From CAMCHP01 sp036835325 (GTDB lineage: Bacteria > Bacteroidota > Bacteroidia > Flavobacteriales_D > Sanyastnellaceae): a stretch of DNA of 29,449 nt. Shown here in pieces: positions 24,145 to 29,449 of this stretch (its first letter is position 1; each line of letters starts with the position of its first letter). The position numbers and the translations under genes were made by a program. The notes under the pieces were generated by a model that was not told the origin of the DNA, did no database searches, and saw only the letters and a list, made by a program, of their open reading frames with translations. The DNA lies in contig DAITMF010000039.1 in NCBI GenBank assembly GCA_036835325.1, forward strand, positions 1-29,449, in the 5' to 3' direction.

Positions 24145-24169
24145 CCATGCTAAACAAATTTTTATAGCG

Positions 24170-24703
24170 ATGAGTACTGCCACGTTTGGAGCCGGCTGCT
24201 TTTGGTGCATTGAGGCCATATTTGCTGAAATCAAAGGCGTTGAAAGCGTAAAGTCAGGCTATTCCGGTGGAAGCATCAAGAACCCATCGTACCGAGAAGT
24301 ATGCACCGGCCGCACCGGCCATGCCGAGGTGGTTTCAATAGAGTTTGATCCGGAACTTATTGGTTTTGCCGACCTGCTCGAGGTGTTTTGGGTAATCCAT
24401 GACCCAACCACCCTGAACCGCCAAGGTGGTGATGTTGGCACTCAGTACCGCTCGGTGATTTTCTACCACGACGAACACCAAAAAACCGTTGCCGAGCTGA
24501 GCAAAGAAGCTGCCAACGAAAGCGGTATGTGGCCAGATCCGATTGTGACAGAGATTTCAGCGTTCACCAACTTTTATCCGGCTGAAGACTACCACGACAA
24601 TTACTTCGCACTGAACGGCGATCAACCGTATTGCTCAGCAGTGGTGAAGCCTAAAGTCGAGAAATTTCGCCACCTTTTCGCAGCGAAATTGAAGCGGAAT
24701 TGA
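24170..24703 (+). CDS. msrA: Peptide-methionine (S)-S-oxide reductase MsrA
   Basis: This 177-residue enzyme reduces methionine-S-sulfoxide in proteins and is used in oxidative-stress repair. The catalytic motif near the N-terminus is GAGCFWCIEA with nucleophile C10. The common family version has Gly where this protein has C13 (CFWC), a variant found in one MsrA branch. Other family segments are GYSGG, GRTGHAEVV, FWVIHDPTTLNRQGGDVGTQYRS and, near the end, DQPYCSAVVKPK with C155, a candidate resolving Cys. There is no signal peptide, so it is cytoplasmic. Its stop overlaps the TTG start of the DUF4112 gene, implying co-translation. No msrB is nearby. Confidence 0.96.
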   Translation: MSTATFGAGCFWCIEAIFAEIKGVESVKSGYSGGSIKNPSYREVCTGRTGHAEVVSIEFDPELIGFADLLEVFWVIHDPTTLNRQGGDVGTQYRSVIFYHDEHQKTVAELSKEAANESGMWPDPIVTEISAFTNFYPAEDYHDNYFALNGDQPYCSAVVKPKVEKFRHLFAAKLKRN

Positions 24704-25176
24704 GTTCGTCCGTCCACAAAAAGAAACCCATTGTCTGGCTAGAGCGTTTTTCCAAACTGCTCGATAGCGAATTTCGTGTGCCGGGAACGAATTTTCGTTT
24801 CGGTCTTGATCCAATCGTAGGACTAATACCCGGTTGGGGCGACGTTGTGACCTACGTGATGAGTGCACTCCTCATTCTTGCAATGGTGCAAAAAGGGGCC
24901 AGTGGAAAGCTCGTGATGAAAATGATTCTGAATGTAACCATCGATTTGTTGGTTGGAAGCGTACCTGTGGTTGGCGATGCATTCGATTTCGTTTTCAAGG
25001 CCAATGACCGAAACGTCAGGCTTTTCCAAGAGCATCACATTGAAGGTAAGCACAAAGGAACAGGGCTCGGATACCTCCTGTTGATCATTGGAGTTCTCCT
25101 AGCCCTGATGCTTGTCTCTGTGGCCATCGCGGCTACAGTGCTTGTGGGGTTGTATAAACTTGTTGCCTCAATCTAA
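24700..25176 (+). CDS. DUF4112 membrane protein
   Basis: This 158-residue protein has the DUF4112 layout: LDSEFRVPGTNFRFGLDPIV near residue 22, LIPGWGDVVTYVMSALLI, then SVPVVGDAFDFVFKANDRN near residue 87. A strong C-terminal membrane helix (about 122-155) follows. The family is widespread and of unknown function. The only reasonable start is TTG at 24700-24702, which overlaps the msrA stop within TTGA; the next Met lies inside the conserved domain. That overlap points to translational coupling with msrA. The 3' end overlaps a convergent lipoprotein gene by 9 bases. Confidence 0.85.
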   Translation: MSSSVHKKKPIVWLERFSKLLDSEFRVPGTNFRFGLDPIVGLIPGWGDVVTYVMSALLILAMVQKGASGKLVMKMILNVTIDLLVGSVPVVGDAFDFVFKANDRNVRLFQEHHIEGKHKGTGLGYLLLIIGVLLALMLVSVAIAATVLVGLYKLVASI

Positions 25177-25710
25177 GGCATCGAGCTTGGCAATTTCCTG
25201 ATCGAGAATTTCTTCGATGGTTTTGCGGGTTGCATCGTCAATGCGCTGATCGGTTTTTGCCTTCTTTTTCAAAAAGCGCAGCATAGCGTTCTTTTTGATT
25301 TCGTAAGCAATGAACACCGTGTACTCATCGCCTTTTAGGTACTTCTCTTCACCAATCTTTCGCAAATCGCCAATGGTGGTATTGGTGACCTCGCGAATGA
25401 GGGTTTGAAATTTGTCATTGATTTCAGACCCGTTGTTGGTTTGCGTGTCAGCCAGGTATTGGTCGGTCACAACCTTCAGGTTGGTTTGTACCTGTTGGGC
25501 CAAAATGCGCTTGGCTTCAATATCGGCTTTGCCGGCTGCAATGTTGTCGCGGGTCGAAGTGCCTTTGCCCACAGCCCGAAAGAATCGGTTGTTGCTTTCA
25601 TAGGCGTTGCCTGAAAAAGGTTCTTTTACACGTTCTCCAAGGTTCTTGTCAGAACACTGTGCGAAAAGCACAGCCATGGGAATCATTAGAAGCCAAAAAA
25701 TGCGGTTCAT
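25168..25710 (-). CDS. LPP20-like lipoprotein
   Basis: The 180-residue protein has a lipoprotein signal with C19 in LFAQC. The mature part contains FFRAVGKGTSTRDNIAAGKADIEAKRILAQQV near residues 43-75, then VTDQYLADTQ and EEKYLKGDEYTVFIAYEIKK. This layout (a G-x-G segment, repeated Ala-rich helix, then a YTVFIAYE strand) resembles LPP20-family lipoproteins, whose function in Bacteroidota is unknown. The C-terminal 40 residues are highly charged and probably helical. The 3' end overlaps the DUF4112 gene by 9 bases. No exact promoter consensus is seen upstream. Confidence 0.68.
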   Translation of the reverse strand: MNRIFWLLMIPMAVLFAQCSDKNLGERVKEPFSGNAYESNNRFFRAVGKGTSTRDNIAAGKADIEAKRILAQQVQTNLKVVTDQYLADTQTNNGSEINDKFQTLIREVTNTTIGDLRKIGEEKYLKGDEYTVFIAYEIKKNAMLRFLKKKAKTDQRIDDATRKTIEEILDQEIAKLDALD

Positions 25711-25853
25711 AATCTTCGGGTTTTATTTGGGCTATGAAAATACCGTGCCAATTTAGTCAACTCTTGAAAGATTTAGCCATTGACACAGCACATGATTCGT
25801 TGGTGAGGCGGTGAAGGGTAAATTGTTTTCCTTTGCTGAGAAACTATTTACGT

Positions 25854-26372
25854 ATGAAAAAGCTCAAAGCACTCTTTGTTTCCCTGTTCATTGCAGGAGT
25901 ATCTACAACCGCTTCAGCGCAAGGCGGAGACTTCGATTACATCAACGTTGGTGTAGGTGTGTCAGGATGGGGGATTCCATTGTATGTCGGCGTTGATAAA
26001 ACGATCGCTGACAAAATTACGGTCGGAGGTGTACTTTCGGCCCAACGAAAGACCGAACGCTGGGGCCTCCTCGGAAGCGACTTCCGGTGGGTGCACACCA
26101 TTATCGGAATTGGCGCCAATGCGAACTACCACATTCTTGAGCCAACAGATGAATTCGACATTTACGGCGGTGCAACACTCGGCTACTATTTCTGGAATAC
26201 CCGATCAACCGAATCAGGCGCAATTACCTACACGGGCGGTGGATCAGGCGGTTTTGGTCTGGGATTGCAAGTTGGAGGTCGCTACGACATTGAGAAGGTC
26301 GTTGTTCACGCCGAGCTGGGTTTTGGCACGGTGTTCTCTTCAGCACGGGTAGGGGTTTCATTCCCTTTCTAA
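25854..26372 (+). CDS. Small outer-membrane beta-barrel protein
   Basis: This 172-residue protein has a signal peptide (MKKLKALFVSLFIAGVSTTASA followed by QGG). The mature part shows alternating strands with many Gly and aromatic residues: YINVGVGVSGWGIPLYVGVD, ITVGGVLSAQRK, IIGIGANANYHI, FDIYGGATLGYYFW and a final VFSSARVGVSFPF ending in Phe, as expected for an outer-membrane barrel of about eight strands. No enzymatic motif is visible. The start is the ATG at 25854, directly at the signal peptide; a longer frame begins 7 codons earlier. A strong terminator follows within 100 bases, so the gene is probably monocistronic. Confidence 0.8.
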   Translation: MKKLKALFVSLFIAGVSTTASAQGGDFDYINVGVGVSGWGIPLYVGVDKTIADKITVGGVLSAQRKTERWGLLGSDFRWVHTIIGIGANANYHILEPTDEFDIYGGATLGYYFWNTRSTESGAITYTGGGSGGFGLGLQVGGRYDIEKVVVHAELGFGTVFSSARVGVSFPF

Positions 26373-26394
26373 TGCATTAAGGAGCCAGGGCAGG

Positions 26395-26418
26395 GGTTGT
26401 CGCTTTGGTTGTCGCTTT
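26395..26418 (+). repeat. Perfect tandem duplication of a 12-base unit
   Basis: GGTTGTCGCTTT occurs twice head to tail (26395-26406 and 26407-26418), directly before the terminator stem at 26419. It is outside any gene. Confidence 0.85.
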
Positions 26419-26469
26419 CGAGGTGCAGTGCGCGTTTTTTCTGTAATGCGGCTGCGCCTCGTTTTTTTT
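26419..26469 (+). terminator. Rho-independent terminator after the beta-barrel gene
   Basis: CGAGGTGCAGT (26419-26429) pairs with GCTGCGCCTCG (26451-26461), giving 11 pairs with two wobbles. About 8 T follow. The long loop contains a further run of T. Confidence 0.8.
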
Positions 26470-26525
26470 GGGGAGGATGAGTAAGCGCTTTCCCAGTTGT
26501 CTTTCAGCCGTTTCTTACACCGTTG

Positions 26526-26541
26526 GGTCAACCAATTGACC
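26526..26541. promoter_or_regulatory. Inverted repeat upstream of the hybrid kinase gene (possible operator)
   Basis: GGTCAA-CCAA-TTGACC is a perfect 6+6 inverted repeat with a 4-base spacer, 37 bases before the kinase ATG. The placement fits a regulator site or the promoter region; no regulator is identified. Confidence 0.3.
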
Positions 26542-26578
26542 GTTTTGCGCGTACACACGAGCAGTAAGCTGTGCTAAC

Positions 26579-29416
26579 ATGACATCCAAACGCCAACCAG
26601 CCCGAAGCAAAACGCCATCGGCCCAATCACTCATTTCTGTTGAAAGCATCTTCAATGAGATGAATGAAGTGGTATGGTCAGCTTCGCTTCCGGAGTTTAG
26701 GCTGCTTTATGCAACACCATCCATCCGAAAACTTACAGGACGATCTGCCGAAAACTTGGTAGGCAGAACCGACTGGTGGCAGAGCATCCTCCATCCGTCC
26801 GAACTCGAATCAATCGCTGAAATCAGTCATCAGCTAAAAACCAAAGGCCGATTTACAAGCCGCAACCGAATCATTCGGCCCAATGGTAGCCATTTGCGCG
26901 TACACATGAGCGGCAAGGTGGTGTTTAACGAAGCCAATGAACCCATCAGGGTTGACGGTGTAATGGTAGATCGTACCCACCACCACGAAGCCGAAACCGC
27001 TTTGATCAACGAGGTGCGGTTTCAAAAAGTCTTAATCGACATTTCAACCACCTACATCAACCTCGATACCGATCAGCTTGATGCAGCTATTCAGAACTCT
27101 CTGAACGATCTCGGTCGCTTTGTCAATGCCGATCGGGCATACGTGTTTCAGTACGACTTCAAGGCAAACACCACCAGCAATACCCACGAATGGTGCCGCG
27201 AAGGCATTGAACCCGAAATATACAACCTGCAAGATGTACCCCTTGAAGCCATTCCTTTTTGGGTTGATAAACACAAAAAGGGCGAGCCCTTGTACGTCCC
27301 CGATGTTTCTCGATTGCCCGATACTGGTGATTATTCGCTGCGTTCAATTCTTGAGCCGCAAGGCATCAAAAGCTTGATTACGCTGCCCATGCTTGACGGC
27401 AATGAATTGCTGGGGTTCGTCGGTTTTGACTACGTCAACGATTACTATGAGTACAGCGAACGCGAGCGGAAATTGCTCTTCGTATTCGTGCAAGTGCTCA
27501 TCAACATCCGCAAGCGTCAGCTCAATGAGCGCATCATCGCCGAGCAAGAATCAAAGTTTACCAACCTAATCAATACCATGAATTTGGGATTGATTGAGGT
27601 GGATGGGGATGGACGGATTGCCTACATCAACTCAGGTTTCTTGCAGCTCTCCGGATGGAAGCAGCACGAACTCGCTGGTAAACGCTTTAAGAACCTTGAA
27701 AAAAAGGTGACCATCTCAGTGCCCATTAGCGGTGCTCAGCACGTTTCCGAAAAAGCTTCCGTTGACACCGAATGGCGCGTTGAAAACGTTCGAGGAGAGC
27801 GAAGATGGTGGTACGTAAGTGAATCTCCGCGAAGCGATGAGGGCAAAGTGCTTGTGTTCCTCGATATCACCCTGCAGAAAGAACTTGAACTCGAACTGGA
27901 GAAAGCACGCGACGCTGCAGAAAGCGCCGGAAAAGCAAAAGAGCTCTTTTTGGCGAACATGTCGCATGAAATCCGCACGCCACTGAACGTCGTGATCGGT
28001 ATGGTGCGTGAGTTGATGAAAGAACGCTTGAACACCCATCAGCGGAGCATTGTGCAACAAGCAGCCTCAGCAGCCAAACACCTGTTGACGATTTTGAACA
28101 ATGTGCTCGATGTGTCGAAGATTGAAAGCGGTGAACTGGTCATCGATCACCGTGACTTTAACCTCGAATCAGTCGCCAACAATGTAAAAAGCATCTTGAA
28201 TGCCGAAGCCGAAGAGAAAAACCTCGATTTTCAAATCGTCGTTGACAAAGCGCTTGCGCAGGCACATATCGGTGACGACATTCGTTTGCGTCAGGTGCTG
28301 ATCAACCTCGTCGGAAACGCGATTAAGTTCACCGATGAAGGAAAAGTATGGTTGACTATACTTAAGTTGAAAAACCTCGGCGACCACGAGTTGATTCGCT
28401 TCGAGGTGGAGGATACGGGGGTTGGAATGTCGGAGGATTTCATTCAGCGCATTTTTGACAAGTTCTCGCAAGAGCAAAGCACAGCCAACCGCCGGTTCGA
28501 AGGAACAGGATTGGGCATGTCGATTGCCAATGACCTCGTAGGTTTGATGGGCGGCGAGCTGCGCGTGCAAAGTCAAAAGCACAATGGCACGCGTTGCACC
28601 TTTGAGCTTCTTTTGCCTCACGGAGATGTTTCGCGAATTGCCGGAAATGCAGTTTCAGTGCACCAAGGCGATTTAGACGGCATGAAGCTGCTGCTTGTTG
28701 AAGACAACGAAATGAACCGGTTCATTGCCAGCCAGAGTTTATTGTTGTTTGGATGCGAGGTGGATGAGGCGACAAACGGAAAAGAAGCCATTGATCGGCT
28801 TAGTGAACGGACCTATGACCTTGTCTTGATGGACATTCAGATGCCTGTAATGGATGGTGTGGAGGCTACGCGAATCATCCGTGAAGAACTTCAACTGGAG
28901 TTGCCAATTGTAGCGCTAACTGCCAATGCGTTCAAGCATGATATTCAGCGTTACCTCGACTCAGGATTCAATGATTATGTCATTAAACCTTACGAAGAGG
29001 AAGAGCTGCTGCGAAAAATCGCCCGTTACAATTCAAGTGCACAATCGAAGTTGAACGGCACACTTGATGCGGTTCAACTTTACAATCTACAAGCCCTTCA
29101 AACGCTTAGCCGAGGAAACGAAGAATTTGTTGACCGAATGACCAGCATCTTCATTGAGCTTGCCGAGAACTCGGTAAATGCATTGAGAATCTCCCGACGA
29201 CAAACAAACTACCATGACCTGCGAGCAGCAGCGCATAAGTTAAAGCCAAGTTTGCAGCAAATGGGAATCGATGCCTTGTACCACGTCATTCGTGACATTG
29301 AACAATTCAATCCGCATCAAACTCCGCTTGACGTCCTCGATAAGAATCTTGAACGCATCTACACGGTGCTAAGCCGTGTAGTGTCGGAGTTGAAAAACGA
29401 AAAGCGGGGACACTAG
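26579..29416 (+). CDS. Hybrid sensor histidine kinase with receiver and HPt domains
   Basis: This 945-residue soluble protein contains, in order: PAS (about 20-135), GAF (about 150-310), a second PAS (about 325-435), HisKA with H463 in MSHEIRTPL, HATPase with N box LVGNAIKF (N580), G1 EDTGVGM (611-617) and G2 GTGLGMSIA (642-650), receiver with VEDNEMN and phospho-acceptor D752 in LMDIQMPVMDG and K803 in VIKP, and HPt (about 840-935) with H886 in AAHKLKPS. All phosphorelay residues are present, so signal can pass H463 to D752 to H886 and on to a separate regulator not in this window. There is no membrane segment, so it probably senses a cytoplasmic ligand. No DNA-binding output is fused. The stop lies in the loop of a strong hairpin. 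Confidence 0.95.
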   Translation: MTSKRQPARSKTPSAQSLISVESIFNEMNEVVWSASLPEFRLLYATPSIRKLTGRSAENLVGRTDWWQSILHPSELESIAEISHQLKTKGRFTSRNRIIRPNGSHLRVHMSGKVVFNEANEPIRVDGVMVDRTHHHEAETALINEVRFQKVLIDISTTYINLDTDQLDAAIQNSLNDLGRFVNADRAYVFQYDFKANTTSNTHEWCREGIEPEIYNLQDVPLEAIPFWVDKHKKGEPLYVPDVSRLPDTGDYSLRSILEPQGIKSLITLPMLDGNELLGFVGFDYVNDYYEYSERERKLLFVFVQVLINIRKRQLNERIIAEQESKFTNLINTMNLGLIEVDGDGRIAYINSGFLQLSGWKQHELAGKRFKNLEKKVTISVPISGAQHVSEKASVDTEWRVENVRGERRWWYVSESPRSDEGKVLVFLDITLQKELELELEKARDAAESAGKAKELFLANMSHEIRTPLNVVIGMVRELMKERLNTHQRSIVQQAASAAKHLLTILNNVLDVSKIESGELVIDHRDFNLESVANNVKSILNAEAEEKNLDFQIVVDKALAQAHIGDDIRLRQVLINLVGNAIKFTDEGKVWLTILKLKNLGDHELIRFEVEDTGVGMSEDFIQRIFDKFSQEQSTANRRFEGTGLGMSIANDLVGLMGGELRVQSQKHNGTRCTFELLLPHGDVSRIAGNAVSVHQGDLDGMKLLLVEDNEMNRFIASQSLLLFGCEVDEATNGKEAIDRLSERTYDLVLMDIQMPVMDGVEATRIIREELQLELPIVALTANAFKHDIQRYLDSGFNDYVIKPYEEEELLRKIARYNSSAQSKLNGTLDAVQLYNLQALQTLSRGNEEFVDRMTSIFIELAENSVNALRISRRQTNYHDLRAAAHKLKPSLQQMGIDALYHVIRDIEQFNPHQTPLDVLDKNLERIYTVLSRVVSELKNEKRGH

Positions 29417-29427
29417 GTCCCCGCTTT
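29401..29427 (+). terminator. Hairpin enclosing the hybrid-kinase stop codon (possible terminator)
   Basis: AAAGCGGGGAC pairs perfectly with GTCCCCGCTTT, with the loop ACTAG holding the TAG stop. Only three T follow, so it may act as an intrinsic terminator or as a bidirectional or mRNA-end-stabilising hairpin. Confidence 0.5.
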
Positions 29428-29449
29428 CGACTGTACGAATATCTTGCTA

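Noticed and set aside
26358..26558. A 66-codon minus-strand open frame after the beta-barrel gene
   Set aside because: It spans a terminator stem and a tandem repeat, and its Arg/Lys-rich product looks like translated non-coding sequence.
1..29449. Search for tRNA or rRNA genes, CRISPR arrays, insertion sequences, attachment sites, riboswitches or a defence island
   Set aside because: I found no cloverleaf, regularly spaced repeats, transposase or integrase gene, or known defence domain in any intergenic or coding region.

Overview
This window looks like a chromosomal segment of a Bacteroidota bacterium, most likely in or near Flavobacteriales. Three things support this. It carries a type IX secretion (T9SS) pair: a PorP/SprF-like outer-membrane protein and a 1246-residue protein ending in the gliding-motility type B sorting domain. 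Bacteroidota -7 promoter elements (TAnnTTTG and the variant TAnnTTCG) lie upstream of many starts. Lipoproteins, DUF5723 and beta-barrel envelope proteins are frequent, and predicted signal peptidase I sites are followed by Gln. Genes are densely packed, and I see no tRNA, rRNA, CRISPR array, insertion sequence or prophage gene. No gene-free stretch exceeds 300 bases.

Left part (1-5 kb): a four-gene minus-strand operon for reactive sulfur handling. In transcription order it encodes a TauE/SafE exporter, a CstB-like persulfide dioxygenase-rhodanese-rhodanese fusion, and two half-size YeeE/YedE membrane proteins, the last cut by the window edge. A second TauE/SafE gene diverges from it, followed by a convergent metallo-beta-lactamase-fold hydrolase. 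Next (5-9 kb) come a GAF-histidine kinase divergent from hisS, and the mutase-chaperone GTPase gene meaB convergent with hisS. From 8.8 to 11.1 kb are four small envelope or unknown genes: an anchored protein, a DUF6265-type lipoprotein, a carboxypeptidase-regulatory-like domain protein and a three-helix membrane protein.

From 11.1 to 15.9 kb lies the T9SS pair, in which a seven-repeat beta-propeller/PKD/Ig-like surface protein is translationally coupled to PorP/SprF. Divergent from it is a pirin-family protein with a twin-arginine signal. From 17.1 to 20.8 kb a three-gene minus-strand operon runs arginase, ctlX, argS, so arginine and citrulline breakdown genes share a transcript with arginyl-tRNA synthetase. 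From 20.9 to 26.4 kb are lipoproteins, a DUF5723 outer-membrane protein, a structured intergenic region ending in a strong terminator, msrA coupled to a DUF4112 gene, an LPP20-like lipoprotein and a small beta-barrel protein. The right end holds an orphan hybrid kinase (PAS-GAF-PAS-HisKA-HATPase-REC-HPt).

I found no clearly undescribed defence or mobile system. The most notable points are the sulfur operon with its split YeeE transporter, the exported pirin, the arginase-ctlX-argS operon, the three-hairpin intergenic RNA candidate at 23965-24102, and promoter elements so close to start codons that several transcripts may be nearly leaderless.
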